Origin: Eubacteriales bacterium
GTDB taxonomy: Bacteria; Bacillota; Clostridia; Lachnospirales; Lachnospiraceae
Assembly: GCA_030524175.1 (NCBI GenBank)
Contig: JAUNHC010000003.1
Location: 124,001-188,000, forward strand
DNA length: 64,000 bases
Reading direction: 5' to 3'
Position numbers and translations under genes: made by a program. The first letter of the stretch is position 1. Each line of letters starts with the position of its first letter. The notes under the pieces are model-generated. The model was given only the letters and a program-made list of their open reading frames with translations, searched no databases and had not been told where the DNA came from. Shown here piece after piece: positions 17,104 to 26,691 of this stretch.

Positions 17104-17994
17104 CTACTTTTCAAACTCAAGAAAGCACTGCAGCGCGCCAATCAGGTTTGCATCATTCTGGAACTTGCAGCTCACCACTTCCGCATGAGGCACATGATAG
17201 ATACATTCCCCATAGAGTTCTTTCAGGTTGTTTTTGATATACTCGATAAAAACAGGCTGCGCGCTGATCCCCCCGCCAATGGCAAACCGTTCCGGGTCAA
17301 GAGTGGTCTGGATATTAAAAAGCTGTACTGCTATTTCTTTCGTATATTCCCACAAACATTCCTCTGCATCCTGATCCTTCTGGTTCACGGCATGAAAGAC
17401 CATAACCCCGTTAACCTCATCAGGATTCAACCCCTTCTTCTCCGCATACATCTTACAAAGCCTGGGCGTACCGCAGCGGTTTCCCCATACATCTTCATAC
17501 GTCGGTTTTCCATTGCGCACTGTAATATTATAAGAAACTTCTCCCGCCGAGAAATGTTTTCCCTTATGTAACTTGTGGTCTTTTACAAATGCACCGCCGA
17601 TCATTGTGCCAAAAATCAGCACGAAACCATCCTCCACATCTTTCAGGCTTCCCACGGCTGCCTCCGCCATGGCTGCACATTTCGCATCATTCTCCATATA
17701 GATCTTTACAGGACATCTTTGATACAGACTGTGGCGCAGATAGAAATCATCATTATAGCGCAGCGCGCCACCCATAACACAATATCCATTTTCAGAATCA
17801 ATGATTCCCGGCATGGAGATGGCAATCCCCTCCACATCCGGCATCTCGTCATAAATCTTACCAATGGTCCCGATAAGCTGTTCCCGGTTCTCTTTGGGTG
17901 TATCTACCTTTCCCCGTGTCAAGATGGTCATATCCTCTTTCATACATGCATATTTAATGGACGTGCCTCCGATATCAATAACCAGTACCTTCAT
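17104..17994 (-). CDS. ROK-family sugar kinase
   Basis: 296 residues from the ATG at 17994 (GGGGGAGAGG upstream). The phosphate-binding motif is VLVIDIGGTSIKYACM; the catalytic-Asp region is MENDAKCAAMAEAAVGS; the second phosphate motif is LIFGTMIGGAFV. The Cys-rich zinc motif (C-x-C-G-x2-G-C-x-E) of many ROK enzymes is absent, as in some beta-glucoside kinases. It is the last gene of the minus-strand cluster GRE - FSA aldolase - ROK. That context suggests it phosphorylates the sugar or sugar analogue fed to the pathway, possibly 1,5-anhydroglucitol (inference). Confidence 0.85.
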   Translation of the reverse strand: MKVLVIDIGGTSIKYACMKEDMTILTRGKVDTPKENREQLIGTIGKIYDEMPDVEGIAISMPGIIDSENGYCVMGGALRYNDDFYLRHSLYQRCPVKIYMENDAKCAAMAEAAVGSLKDVEDGFVLIFGTMIGGAFVKDHKLHKGKHFSAGEVSYNITVRNGKPTYEDVWGNRCGTPRLCKMYAEKKGLNPDEVNGVMVFHAVNQKDQDAEECLWEYTKEIAVQLFNIQTTLDPERFAIGGGISAQPVFIEYIKNNLKELYGECIYHVPHAEVVSCKFQNDANLIGALQCFLEFEK

Positions 17995-18015
17995 ATGTAT
18001 CCTCTCCCCCATGAA

Positions 18016-18693
18016 TCAGCAGTTGCTCATGTTTTTTCCTTCTCCTGTCAATCCCTCGAAGTCTTTTACAAAATCATCAATCGCCGCTGTGATGGCCTCA
18101 TTTTTCACCAGTCCCTCGATCACATCCGGAGCTACTGTGGATGCGCCGATTCCATATTCACATAATTCCAAAAGCTGCTGGGAATTCTTAAAGCTTGCAG
18201 CAAGGACCTGTGTATGCAAGCCATTATTTTTGAAGATGTCATGGATATTTTTTGCCACCTGGATCCCGTTATATCCCATATTATCTATACGGTTGATATA
18301 GGGTGCTGCATAAGAAGCCCCGCATTTTGCCGCCACAAATGCCTGCATTGGCGTATAGACGGCTGTGGCTGTCAGCAGGAAGCCTTTTTCCTTTAAGATT
18401 CTCATGGCTTTGAAGCCTTCCGGAACAGAGGGTATTTTCACATAAGTATTTTTCCCTAATTCTGCCACAATGCGCTCAGCCTCGCCCACCATACCGTTTG
18501 CATCCTTGGATACGGCCTGAACATGCAGTTCTGCCTCATCACCGATAAAAGCACGGATTTCTTTCAGCACATCATAAGGGTTTCTGTCGCTCTTTGCCAG
18601 GATAGATGGGTTTGTCGTAACACCATCTATCGGATAATATTCATAAACTCGTTTGATCAGGTCAATGTGGGCATCATCAATAATCAATTTCAT
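18016..18693 (-). CDS. fsa: fructose-6-phosphate aldolase / transaldolase-like enzyme
   Basis: 225 residues from the ATG at 18693 (AAGGAGACAGAC upstream), the short size of the FSA/TalC subgroup rather than full transaldolase. Features: KLIIDDAHIDLIKRV, DGVTTNPSIL (phosphate-binding loop), the Schiff-base lysine in TYVKIPSVPEG, LTATAVYTPMQAFVAA, YAAPYINRIDNMG and VLAASFKN. E. coli FsaA is encoded beside the glycyl radical gene ybiW, as here. It would cleave a (deoxy)fructose-6-phosphate into glyceraldehyde-3-phosphate and a three-carbon ketone. 92 bp separate it from the GRE gene. Confidence 0.88.
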   Translation of the reverse strand: MKLIIDDAHIDLIKRVYEYYPIDGVTTNPSILAKSDRNPYDVLKEIRAFIGDEAELHVQAVSKDANGMVGEAERIVAELGKNTYVKIPSVPEGFKAMRILKEKGFLLTATAVYTPMQAFVAAKCGASYAAPYINRIDNMGYNGIQVAKNIHDIFKNNGLHTQVLAASFKNSQQLLELCEYGIGASTVAPDVIEGLVKNEAITAAIDDFVKDFEGLTGEGKNMSNC

Positions 18694-18785
18694 GTCTGTC
18701 TCCTTCATTATAAGGTTCTATCTTCCGGCAGGGGCCTTGCCCCCGCTGCACACTAAAAAATAGTTTTCCGTTACTATATTTTCTT

Positions 18786-21191
18786 CTATATTGTCTGCTC
18801 TGTACGCTCGATGATGTCATCCTGTGTTTTCTTGGAAAGCACGTTGAAAAAGGCGCTGTATCCTGCCACCCGCACGATCAGATCCCGATGGTTCTCAGGA
18901 TGTACCTGCGCATCCAGCAGAGTGTCACGGCTGACTACATTAAACTGTACATGGTAGCCGTGGAGCCGATTGAAAAATGTGCACAGCAGCATGATCAACT
19001 TCTCTCTGTTTTCTTCTTTTGCAAGCATCTGAGGTGTAACCTTCTGGTTCAAAAGCACTCCTCCTGTGATTTCTTTGGTAGGCAGCTTGGATACGCTTTT
19101 GAATACCGCTGTAGGGCCATTCTTATCTGCTGCATGGCTGGGGGAACACCCTTCTGCCAGCGGTTCCCCTGCTTTTCTTCCGTCCGGTGTGGCAAGTGTT
19201 CCTGCACCCTGGGGCACATTGGCGGAAATGGAGGAGGTTCCTGCATAGTAGATTCCGCCGATGGGTCCCCTGCCATAGCGGGTGTTATGATATTTCTTCA
19301 TCTCGTCAATGTAGACGTCATAGGCATCCACAACAAGGCGGTCCACATAGTCATCATCATTTCCATATTTGGGGGCATCCTGAAGGAGTTGCCGAATCTT
19401 CTCATTTTCCTCTCCCTCAAAATCCGAGGCAAGGGCATCCCATAATTCTGCCGGGGTAACCTGCTTTTCCTCAAACACAACCTTCTTAATGGCTGCCAGG
19501 CTGTCCGCCAGATTGGCAATCCCCACCTGCAGGTCGCTGATGAAATCATATACCGCCCCGCCTTCTTTCATATTCAAACCGCGCTCAATACAGTCATCCG
19601 TCAGAGCGGAACAAAGAATATCCGCCGTATCCTCCTCCAGGACCATATCGCAGGTGGCGTCAATAATGGTACACTGGCGGCACATCTCCCGGATCACCTT
19701 ATCCCAGCACTCCAGTACCTGCTCAAAGCTGGTAAAATCCTTAAAGTGGCCCACACCTTCGCAGAGCTTCGTCCCGGAAGCCGGATCCACACCGTCATTC
19801 ATGGCGATCAGCAGTGCTTTGGGGAAATTCAGGAAACTCATGCCTGTACAGCGGTATCCCCATTTTCCCGGAACCGCAGTCTCCACACAGCCTATGGCAC
19901 TGTAATTGTACGCATCTTCCGGTTTTACACCTTTTTCGATAAAACTGGGGATGATGGCCTCATCGTCATTGAAAGCCGGCATACCGAAACCGCAGCGCAC
20001 AACCTCCACACACTCTTTCATAAATTCATCCGACAGCCCACGATGATACCTGACGGTAAGATTGGGCTGTGTAAGGTGGCACTGTGCCACGGATTTCAAT
20101 ATCAGCCATGAAAACTTGTTTGTGGCATCCTTCCCGTCAACGGTCTGTCCGGCCACCGTCACATTCTGGTACAAGGGGGAACCTGCGGAAAACTGGGTAT
20201 GGCTCCAGGAACGGATCTTATTGATGGTATAGGTTTTCAGCCACAGATTACACATCAGTTCACAGGCATCTTCCTCTGTGATCGCACCGGATTTCAGGTC
20301 TGCCTCATAATAAGGGTTCAGATACTGGTCCATCCGGCCATAGGACAGGCTGTGGCCGTTGGATTCAATCTGGAGGACCAGATGTACGATCCACAGGCTC
20401 TGCACTGCTTCCCTTAAATTCTCAGCAGGTTCATAGGGAACCTTGGTAAGAATGCGGCCCATCTCCTGAAGCTCCGCTTTTCTTTTCCCGTCCGGCTCTT
20501 CCTGCGCCATTTGGTATGCAAGTGCTGCGTAACGTCCCGCAAAGATCTTTACCGCCTCCGTTACGATCAGGATTGCCCTGTAGAAATAGCTCTTCCGGAT
20601 ATTTTTGTAATCTGTCAGATCCAGGGCATCCAGTTTCTCCTTGGCCCTTCTGGCATAATCCTTCAATCCAACCTTCAGCATTGCGCCATAATCAACCGCA
20701 CAATGGGCGTCACCGGAAGTAATATTTCCCTCGGATTTGATAATCCCCAAATCATAGTACAATTTAGAATGAGGGGGAAAAGCCGCCAGCCCTCTGTCAA
20801 GAAGTGTATTGTGTTCCCAGAAAGGGGCGATATCCCGCAGTTTCTGTTTATTCTCCTCTGTAATGTAAAATACATCTCCATCCCTTTTTTCAAACTCATC
20901 CAATTCATCAATCACCCATTTCATTGCATACTCCGGGAAAATCGGTGCGCTCCGGTTGGAAGATGCCTGATTTCCCGCGATCAGTGTCTGGGGCTCAATG
21001 AAAATACTCATTTGTTCCAATACATTTTTCAACATCAGCGCCCTCTTGATCGCCAGCGGCTGGTCCTGATTCTCCTTGTAGGTTTCCGTGGTAATGACCG
21101 CCCTCTCCACACAAACCTGTGGTTTTGCATTCAACAGCTCTTCCCGAAAATTCTGCATCCTTGGTGTTAAGTTTCCAAAATATCCCGCCAT
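18786..21191 (-). CDS. glycyl radical enzyme, dehydratase-type (YbiW/PflF-like)
   Basis: 801 residues. The glycyl radical loop reads VRVAGYSAFFN with Gly777, and the thiyl cysteine is Cys435 in YSAIGCVETAVPG. A single Cys followed by V-E, not the C-C of pyruvate formate-lyase, marks the dehydratase/lyase group. The N-terminal region (ERAVITTETYKENQDQPLAI) is like YbiW. The adjacent FSA aldolase and ROK kinase match what I recall of a reported pathway in which a YbiW-type enzyme opens 1,5-anhydroglucitol-6-phosphate to 1-deoxyfructose-6-phosphate, which FSA then splits; this is recollection plus inference, not read from sequence. It is oxygen-sensitive and requires the activase encoded divergently at 21607. 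Confidence 0.88.
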   Translation of the reverse strand: MAGYFGNLTPRMQNFREELLNAKPQVCVERAVITTETYKENQDQPLAIKRALMLKNVLEQMSIFIEPQTLIAGNQASSNRSAPIFPEYAMKWVIDELDEFEKRDGDVFYITEENKQKLRDIAPFWEHNTLLDRGLAAFPPHSKLYYDLGIIKSEGNITSGDAHCAVDYGAMLKVGLKDYARRAKEKLDALDLTDYKNIRKSYFYRAILIVTEAVKIFAGRYAALAYQMAQEEPDGKRKAELQEMGRILTKVPYEPAENLREAVQSLWIVHLVLQIESNGHSLSYGRMDQYLNPYYEADLKSGAITEEDACELMCNLWLKTYTINKIRSWSHTQFSAGSPLYQNVTVAGQTVDGKDATNKFSWLILKSVAQCHLTQPNLTVRYHRGLSDEFMKECVEVVRCGFGMPAFNDDEAIIPSFIEKGVKPEDAYNYSAIGCVETAVPGKWGYRCTGMSFLNFPKALLIAMNDGVDPASGTKLCEGVGHFKDFTSFEQVLECWDKVIREMCRQCTIIDATCDMVLEEDTADILCSALTDDCIERGLNMKEGGAVYDFISDLQVGIANLADSLAAIKKVVFEEKQVTPAELWDALASDFEGEENEKIRQLLQDAPKYGNDDDYVDRLVVDAYDVYIDEMKKYHNTRYGRGPIGGIYYAGTSSISANVPQGAGTLATPDGRKAGEPLAEGCSPSHAADKNGPTAVFKSVSKLPTKEITGGVLLNQKVTPQMLAKEENREKLIMLLCTFFNRLHGYHVQFNVVSRDTLLDAQVHPENHRDLIVRVAGYSAFFNVLSKKTQDDIIERTEQTI

Positions 21192-21606
21192 ATTCTTCTC
21201 CTTTTATTCGCAATATCCATAAGTTTCATTTGTAGCTTTATCCTACATCTATCTCATAAAATTGTCAATATATTTTTTGAAGAAAATATAATTTTATTTC
21301 ATTCGTAATTTTTAATATTTACATATGAATCTATTTATGATATTATTAAAATCATTAAACAACGCAGAACCAAGTGGACAAGTTCACTTCAACTCCCTGA
21401 ATCCCTCACTCATGAGGGACTTGTACACTTTGTGCGCCAATGTGCAGCTGCGAAGCAGCCTTCCTCTGCACATTGTGTGCATCCCCCGGAGGGTTTTTAT
21501 ATACTAGGAAAGTCATAACCTTCTGGTCAGAACAAAATGGAGTACTTTCCTAGTATACAAGAAAGTATCCCTTTACTACCCATACTAAGAAAGGAAGAAA
21601 TATATT
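21192..21606. repeat. structured divergent intergenic region between GRE and activase genes
   Basis: 415 bp without a gene. It contains AATGTGCAG (21439-21447) with its complement at 21466-21474, and a larger 14-bp perfect inverted repeat TATACTAGGAAAGT at 21500-21513 and 21544-21557. The middle part (about 21360-21490) is clearly richer in GC than the AT-rich flanks. It may be a degenerate mobile or interspersed repeat inserted between the two promoters. I could not assign promoters. Confidence 0.5.
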
Positions 21607-22515
21607 ATGGCAGAAATATCAAAATCCGGTATCATCTTTAATATTCAGAAATTCAGCCTGCACGACGGACCTGGAATAAGGACAGTTGTTTTTTTCAAAG
21701 GTTGCCCGCTGACATGCAAATGGTGCTCCAATCCAGAAAGCCAAAGCACCAAAATCCAGATTTTATGGGACAAAGAAAAATGCACAGGCTGTAAAACCTG
21801 TGTAAAAACCTGCCCGCAAAACGCCATTACAGAGCAATCCGGCAAAATCCTCACAGACAACAAACAATGTATTGGCTGCCAGACCTGTGTAAACAATTGT
21901 CCCGGTCATGCGCTGAAAGCAGAGGGAGAGCGTAAAACAGTGGGCGAAATCTTGGATATCTGCCTGCAGGACAAAGACTTCTATGAAGAAAGCGGCGGCG
22001 GTGTCACACTTTCCGGGGGCGAAGTGCTGATGCATCCCGATTTTGCTGTTTCTCTGCTGCAAGCCCTGCAGGAACATCATATCCACACTGCCATCGAGAC
22101 AACAGGCTTCGCTGCGCCGGAAATCTTTGACAGAGTTACTGCTTATGCAGATCTATTGCTCTTTGACATCAAGCACTGGGATGAAGAAAAACATAAACAA
22201 GGGACAGGGGTATCCAACACCCTTATATTGGAAAATATGCGGCGCGGGATTGCTGATAAGAAAAATATTCTGCCCCGGCTTCCCGTCATCCCCGGCTACA
22301 ACAATACACTTCAAGACGCCGCAGGCTTCGTCCGCACACTGCACACTGCCGGAGCCACAGAAGTCCAGCTTCTCCCCTTTCACCAATTCGGAGAAAGGAA
22401 ATATGACATGCTTGGAAAGGAATACTCCTATACCGATATTCCCGCCCTTCATGAAGAAGATTTGACAGAGTTTCAACAGGTTTTCATCCGCAGCGGCATC
22501 CGGGCGTTTTTTTAA
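21607..22515 (+). CDS. glycyl-radical enzyme activating enzyme (radical SAM)
   Basis: 302 residues. The radical SAM cluster is C33-x3-C37-x2-C40 in FFKGCPLTCKWCSNPES. An inserted ferredoxin-like domain follows with two 4Cys sets, C59/C62/C65/C69 and C88/C91/C94/C98. SAM-binding glycine-rich GGGVTLSGGEVLMH and LLFDIKHWDEEKH are also present. Such two-cluster activases serve dehydratase-type GREs, consistent with the divergently encoded 801-residue enzyme. It is on the plus strand while its substrate gene is on the minus strand. RBS GAAAGGAAG before the ATG. Confidence 0.92.
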   Translation: MAEISKSGIIFNIQKFSLHDGPGIRTVVFFKGCPLTCKWCSNPESQSTKIQILWDKEKCTGCKTCVKTCPQNAITEQSGKILTDNKQCIGCQTCVNNCPGHALKAEGERKTVGEILDICLQDKDFYEESGGGVTLSGGEVLMHPDFAVSLLQALQEHHIHTAIETTGFAAPEIFDRVTAYADLLLFDIKHWDEEKHKQGTGVSNTLILENMRRGIADKKNILPRLPVIPGYNNTLQDAAGFVRTLHTAGATEVQLLPFHQFGERKYDMLGKEYSYTDIPALHEEDLTEFQQVFIRSGIRAFF

Positions 22516-22580
22516 CTTTGTCCCCTTTATCATCTGTCATCACACAAAGGGAAATCACTTTCATTCGAAATAACATCCAA

Positions 22581-22609
22581 TTGTAAAGGCAATACCGGCG
22601 TGTTATAAT
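22581..22609 (+). promoter_or_regulatory. promoter of the DeoR-family regulator gene
   Basis: -35 TTGTAA (22581-22586), 17-bp spacer, perfect -10 TATAAT (22604-22609), about 50 bp before the start codon. This indicates that the regulator has its own promoter and does not depend only on read-through from the activase gene. Confidence 0.7.
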
Positions 22610-22657
22610 AGTGACAATTAAAATTCACCCCATCAACATAAAGCAGAGATTGGAGTT

Positions 22658-23407
22658 ATGATGAAAAACCGTACAAACAAAATATTGGAATTGCTTACAA
22701 GAGAAAATAAAATAGAAGTATCTCTCCTGTCAGAAGTCCTGGGAGTATCTCAGGTGACTGTGCGAAAAGACTTGGATGACTTAGAATCAAAAGGCATAAT
22801 CAAGCGTGAGCACGGCTTCGCCCTTTTACGCAGTATGGATGATATTAACGGCAGGATCGCCTACCACTATGAAGTCAAAAGAGAAATTGCCGAAAGGGCT
22901 GCCGCTCTCATTCCCGACGGTGCCACGGTCATGATCGAGAGCGGGAGCTGCTGTGCGCTCCTCGCAGATGCCTTAACAGTTCTGAAAAAAGATTTAACGA
23001 TCATTACAAACAGCGCCTTCATTGCCAACTATATACGCGGAAAATCAAATTTCCAGATTGTCCTGCTGGGCGGTATCTATCAGCAGGATGCTCAGGTGAT
23101 GGTTGGTCCCATGATCAGACAGTGTGTGGAAAACTTTTATGTTGATTCCTTCTTCATCGGAACAGACGGCTATTCTTCTAAAGTGGGATTCACCAACAGG
23201 GATCAGATGCGCGCCCAGGCAGTACGGGATATGGCCTCACAGGCGGAAGAAGTGATTGTTCTGACGGAAAGTGAAAAGTTCTCAAAACACGGGATTGTGC
23301 CATTGAATTTAAAAGACCAGGTTAGGAAAGTCATCACAGATGACAAGATAGACAGCGAGATCATAAGAGAGCTGGAAAAGCAGCAGATTCAGGTTATAAC
23401 AATATAA
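22658..23407 (+). CDS. DeoR-family transcriptional regulator
   Basis: 249 residues. The N-terminal helix-turn-helix reads KIEVSLLSEVLGVSQVTVRK then DLDDLESKGIIKREHGFALL. The C-terminal sugar-phosphate-sensing domain reads EIAERAAALIPDGATVMIES, ITNSAFIANYI, VLLGGIYQQDAQVMVGP and FFIGTDGYS. These usually repress sugar catabolic genes until a phosphorylated intermediate binds. Its position beside the GRE activase suggests it regulates the GRE/FSA/ROK genes. The start is the first or second ATG at 22658/22661. Confidence 0.9.
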   Translation: MMKNRTNKILELLTRENKIEVSLLSEVLGVSQVTVRKDLDDLESKGIIKREHGFALLRSMDDINGRIAYHYEVKREIAERAAALIPDGATVMIESGSCCALLADALTVLKKDLTIITNSAFIANYIRGKSNFQIVLLGGIYQQDAQVMVGPMIRQCVENFYVDSFFIGTDGYSSKVGFTNRDQMRAQAVRDMASQAEEVIVLTESEKFSKHGIVPLNLKDQVRKVITDDKIDSEIIRELEKQQIQVITI

Positions 23408-23836
23408 ACATCTACTTAAAATATTTGTCCATACTCATTTTTACTTTCTTCTGCCGGCACAGAAATAAATCCTCTTGAAATGTTTTTGTATCTTTACAGT
23501 TTACTTGTTGGGAAGACATACAATCTTTTATAATAATTCTCTGTTTCCCAGAACGCAAAATGGCACACCACCGATTTCTCAGTAGTGTGCCATCAACATT
23601 CTTATTATGTGTACCCAGTCACTGCCTCTCATTAACAGTTAAACATCAGGCAAAATCCCCTTAAACAACCGAGACCGTTTCCAATCCCGATTTAGTCTCA
23701 AAAAAGTCCCAAATTCCGGCGATTTTTTATGATATTTAACGATAAGCTGCAATAGTTATCAGTTGACCTTACACATCCAATTTACCTTGAAAAACCAATG
23801 CTTTTGGTATAAAACAGGATGGAACAAATTTAATTA
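23408..23836. other. gene-free interval with a short hairpin
   Basis: 429 bp between convergent genes. ATGGCACAC (23560-23568) and its complement (23585-23593) form a hairpin. Read on the minus strand it is followed by TTTTGCG, so it may terminate the rpsB-tsf transcript. I see no tRNA, riboswitch or credible ORF in the rest. Confidence 0.4.
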
Positions 23837-24775
23837 TTAGTTTCCCATCTGCTTAGCCACTTCCTCAGCAAAGTTCTCTTCTCTCTTCTCAATACCTTCG
23901 CCTGTCTCGAAACGTACGAAGCCTTTGATGTTGATCTTTGCGTTGTTTGCTTTTGCAACTTCTTCTACGTATTTAGCAACGACCTGTTTTCCGTCTTCTG
24001 CTTTTACGTATACCTGGTCAAGGAGGCAGATTTCTTTCAGCTCTTTGTTGATACGGCCGTTAACCATGCCCTGGATAACCTTTTCAGGTTTGGAGGACTC
24101 TTTCGGGTCGTTCATGATCTGAGCCAAAAGGATTTCTTTTTCGTGTGCGATGTAATCTTCGCTGATCTCATCACGGTTTGTGTACAGAGGCTTCAGAGCT
24201 GCGATCTGCATTGCAATGTTCTTAGCCATTTCCTTAACGGCATCGTTCACTACATCTGTCTCAACGTCTACAAGAACACCGATCTTTCCGCCCATATGTG
24301 TGTAAGAAGCAACGAAACCGTTCTCTTCTTTTACCTGAACGAATCTTCTGATGTTCATGTTCTCACCGATAACTGCAATCTGAGCTGCAAGAGCTTCTTT
24401 CACAGTTTTCTCTGCATCCAGTGCCCAGCTCTCTGCAAGGAAAGCGTCGATGTCTGCTGCTGTGGTGGTCAGAGCCTGTGCTGCAACGTCTGCTACATAA
24501 GTCTGGAATTTCTCATTCTTGGCAACGAAGTCTGTCTCAGCGTTAACTTCAACAACAACTGCGTTCTTTCCGTCTTCTGCAACTAAAGTCTTGCAAAGAC
24601 CTTCTGCTGCTACACGGCTTGCTTTCTTCTGTGCGGTAGCGAGACCTTTCTCACGAAGGAACTCTACTGCTTTATCCATATCGCCTTCTGTCTCTGTAAG
24701 AGCTTTCTTACAGTCCATCATTCCGGCGCCGGTCATTTCTCTTAATTCTTTTACCTGTGCTGCTGTAATAGCCAT
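23837..24775 (-). CDS. tsf: translation elongation factor Ts
   Basis: 312 residues. Exchanges GDP for GTP on EF-Tu. Signature motifs are AITAAQVKELREMTGAGMMD then CKKALTE, the N-terminal UBA-like domain, and AVVVEVNAETDFVAKN. I use the ATG at 24775 rather than the ATG at 24781, because the AGGAGG site is only 2 nt from the latter. It follows rpsB after 85 bp, the standard bacterial order rpsB-tsf. Confidence 0.97.
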   Translation of the reverse strand: MAITAAQVKELREMTGAGMMDCKKALTETEGDMDKAVEFLREKGLATAQKKASRVAAEGLCKTLVAEDGKNAVVVEVNAETDFVAKNEKFQTYVADVAAQALTTTAADIDAFLAESWALDAEKTVKEALAAQIAVIGENMNIRRFVQVKEENGFVASYTHMGGKIGVLVDVETDVVNDAVKEMAKNIAMQIAALKPLYTNRDEISEDYIAHEKEILLAQIMNDPKESSKPEKVIQGMVNGRINKELKEICLLDQVYVKAEDGKQVVAKYVEEVAKANNAKINIKGFVRFETGEGIEKREENFAEEVAKQMGN

Positions 24776-24860
24776 TTTCATTTCCTCCTGAATATTTATT
24801 CGATACTGTCAAATGCTCTCTGCCGGTCTTGGCAAGAGGCATGTCTGATTGCTGGATAAA

Positions 24861-25610
24861 TTATTCCTGTACTGCTTCCTCTGCGAATTCTTCAGACTCT
24901 GCCTGAATTTCGCCGTCAGCGTCTGTAGTACCCTGTTTTGCTTCGATAACAGCGTCTGCCATTTTGGAAACGATCAATTTAACTGCACGGATAGCGTCGT
25001 CATTGCCCGGGATCACGTAATCCAGTTCTTCCGGGTCACAGTTAGTGTCGCAGATACCGATTAACGGGATTCCTAAAGAGTGAGCTTCCTGTACACAGAT
25101 TCTCTCTTTCTTCGGGTCTACGATGAAGATAGCATCCGGAACTCTCTTCATTTCTTTGATTCCGCCTAAGTTTCTCTGTAACTTAGCCATTTCTTTTCTT
25201 AACTCGATAACTTCTTTCTTTGGCAGAACTTCGAAGGTTCCGTCAGCTTCCATAGTCTCGATCTGTTTCAGTCTTGCAATACGGCTCTGGATGGTCTTGA
25301 AGTTGGTAAGCATACCGCCTAACCATCTCTCATTTACATAGTACATTCCGCAGCGTTCTGCTTCTGTCTTGATCGCATCCTGTGCCTGTTTCTTAGTACC
25401 GACGAAAAGAATGGTTCCGCCGTCAGCTACGATATCAGCTACTGCATTATAAGCATCATCAACCATACCAACAGACTGCTGTAAGTCGATGATATAGATA
25501 CCATTTCTCTCAGTGTAGATATATGGTGCCATTTTAGGGTTCCATCTTCTGGTCTGGTGTCCGAAGTGTACACCTGCTTCTAAAAGCTGTTTCATAGAAA
25601 TAACGCTCAT
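24861..25610 (-). CDS. rpsB: 30S ribosomal protein S2
   Basis: 249 residues from the ATG at 25610 (AAAAAGGAGAACAAAAAC upstream); an in-frame extension to 25691 belongs to the leader. Motifs: [79 protein letters not shown] and [19 protein letters not shown]. The acidic tail ([10 protein letters not shown]) is typical. The ~110-nt leader between the promoter at 25732-25761 and the start could hold an autoregulatory RNA structure; I cannot identify one. Confidence 0.97.
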   Translation of the reverse strand: MSVISMKQLLEAGVHFGHQTRRWNPKMAPYIYTERNGIYIIDLQQSVGMVDDAYNAVADIVADGGTILFVGTKKQAQDAIKTEAERCGMYYVNERWLGGMLTNFKTIQSRIARLKQIETMEADGTFEVLPKKEVIELRKEMAKLQRNLGGIKEMKRVPDAIFIVDPKKERICVQEAHSLGIPLIGICDTNCDPEELDYVIPGNDDAIRAVKLIVSKMADAVIEAKQGTTDADGEIQAESEEFAEEAVQE

Positions 25611-25731
25611 GTTTTTGTTCTCCTTTTTGGTTGATTTCTTCCGCACAGATCTTTTTCCTTCAGGACCCGCCTCACTGCAGGAGGGCACCATCCCCTGGAA
25701 TCTCTATACGTGATTATTTCGCAACTCTTGG

Positions 25732-25761
25732 ATTATAGCATGGAAAAGCCCTGTGTGTAAA
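25732..25761 (-). promoter_or_regulatory. rpsB-tsf promoter
   Basis: On the minus strand -35 TTTACA (25761-25756), 18-bp spacer, -10 TATAAT (25737-25732). The -35 lies about 10 bp past the end of the upstream pseudouridine synthase gene. Confidence 0.65.
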
Positions 25762-25770
25762 GAGGTTTTT

Positions 25771-26604
25771 CTAAAAAATTCCTGTTTTTTCAATGGTTTC
25801 TGCTTGTTTTTTAAGATTTTCCACTTCTGTGTCCGTCAAAGGACGGCATTTGCCTTTTTCCAGGTCAGGGGGCAGAACCAACGGTCCCATTGAAATCCGT
25901 TTTAGATATACTACTCTTTTTCCAACAGCCTCCATCATACGTTTCACCTGATGGAATTTCCCCTCACAGATAGTAAGGCGGATTTCCGACTGCCAGGAGG
26001 AACACAGGGAAAAAGGGCTCTCCTTCTGCCCTTTTTCCGCTGACGCTGCGTTACTTCCCTTATCCACAGATGCCATTTCTTTCACTGAAAGGATTTCAAG
26101 CCGTGCAGGAAGCGTCGGACGTTTTTCTCCGATATCCACCCCTTTTTCCATTGCACGCACATCTACTTCTGTTACCTGTCCGTCCACAACTGCATAATAT
26201 GTTTTCTCCACATGCTTCTTCGGTGAAAGCAGCTCATGTGCAAGGATACCGTCATCTGTGATAAGAAGCAGTCCTTCTGTATCCTTGTCCAGTCTTCCCA
26301 CGGGAAAAAGACCTTTCCGTCCTGACGGAACATAGTCCATCACGGTTTTATCCCTGGCATCTTCCACTGCACTTACGCATCCTGCCGGCTTATTCAGCAG
26401 ATAATATTCAAATTCTGCCGGGGCGGAAATCTCTTTTCCCTGATAAAAAACTTTGTCCTCAGGCACCCGGACTTTCTCCTCAGGTTTCTTGACTGCCGCA
26501 CTGTTCACCAGAATCTGGCCCTTTTGTATCAGTTTCTTCACTTCGCTTCTTGTCCCGACTCCCGCGTCTGCCAGAAACTTATCCAAACGTACTGCTTTTC
26601 CCAT
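25771..26604 (-). CDS. RsuA/RluB-family rRNA pseudouridine synthase
   Basis: 277 residues. An N-terminal S4 RNA-binding domain (RLDKFLADAGVGTRSEVKKL, QILVNSAAVKKPEEKV) is followed by the synthase domain with the catalytic Asp in FPVGRLDKDTEGLLLITDDG. Other motifs are YYLLNKPAGCVSA, HVEKTYYAVVDG and EGKFHQVKRMMEAVGKRVVY, then LKRISMGPL. Between strands near residues 180-205 is a low-complexity insertion (SVDKGSNAASAEKGQKES) not usual in the family. It isomerises a uridine in 16S or 23S rRNA; which one cannot be read here. Confidence 0.92.
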   Translation of the reverse strand: MGKAVRLDKFLADAGVGTRSEVKKLIQKGQILVNSAAVKKPEEKVRVPEDKVFYQGKEISAPAEFEYYLLNKPAGCVSAVEDARDKTVMDYVPSGRKGLFPVGRLDKDTEGLLLITDDGILAHELLSPKKHVEKTYYAVVDGQVTEVDVRAMEKGVDIGEKRPTLPARLEILSVKEMASVDKGSNAASAEKGQKESPFSLCSSWQSEIRLTICEGKFHQVKRMMEAVGKRVVYLKRISMGPLVLPPDLEKGKCRPLTDTEVENLKKQAETIEKTGIF

Positions 26605-26691
26605 TATTCCCTCCGAACTTCCTTTTTATTATGAATATCACGGACGGCAGCCGTAACCCGGCCCATGTGTGCGTCAGAAGACAGCTTTCAT

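Noticed and set aside
17185..18165. Long plus-strand ORFs opposite the ROK and aldolase genes
   Set aside because: Antisense to clear enzymes on the minus strand; Cys/His-rich nonsense composition.
20511..21170. 219-residue ORF opposite the glycyl radical enzyme
   Set aside because: Antisense shadow of a well-conserved gene.
25611..25691. 27-residue extension of S2
   Set aside because: Not part of the S2 family; the ATG at 25610 has a strong RBS, so this is leader RNA.
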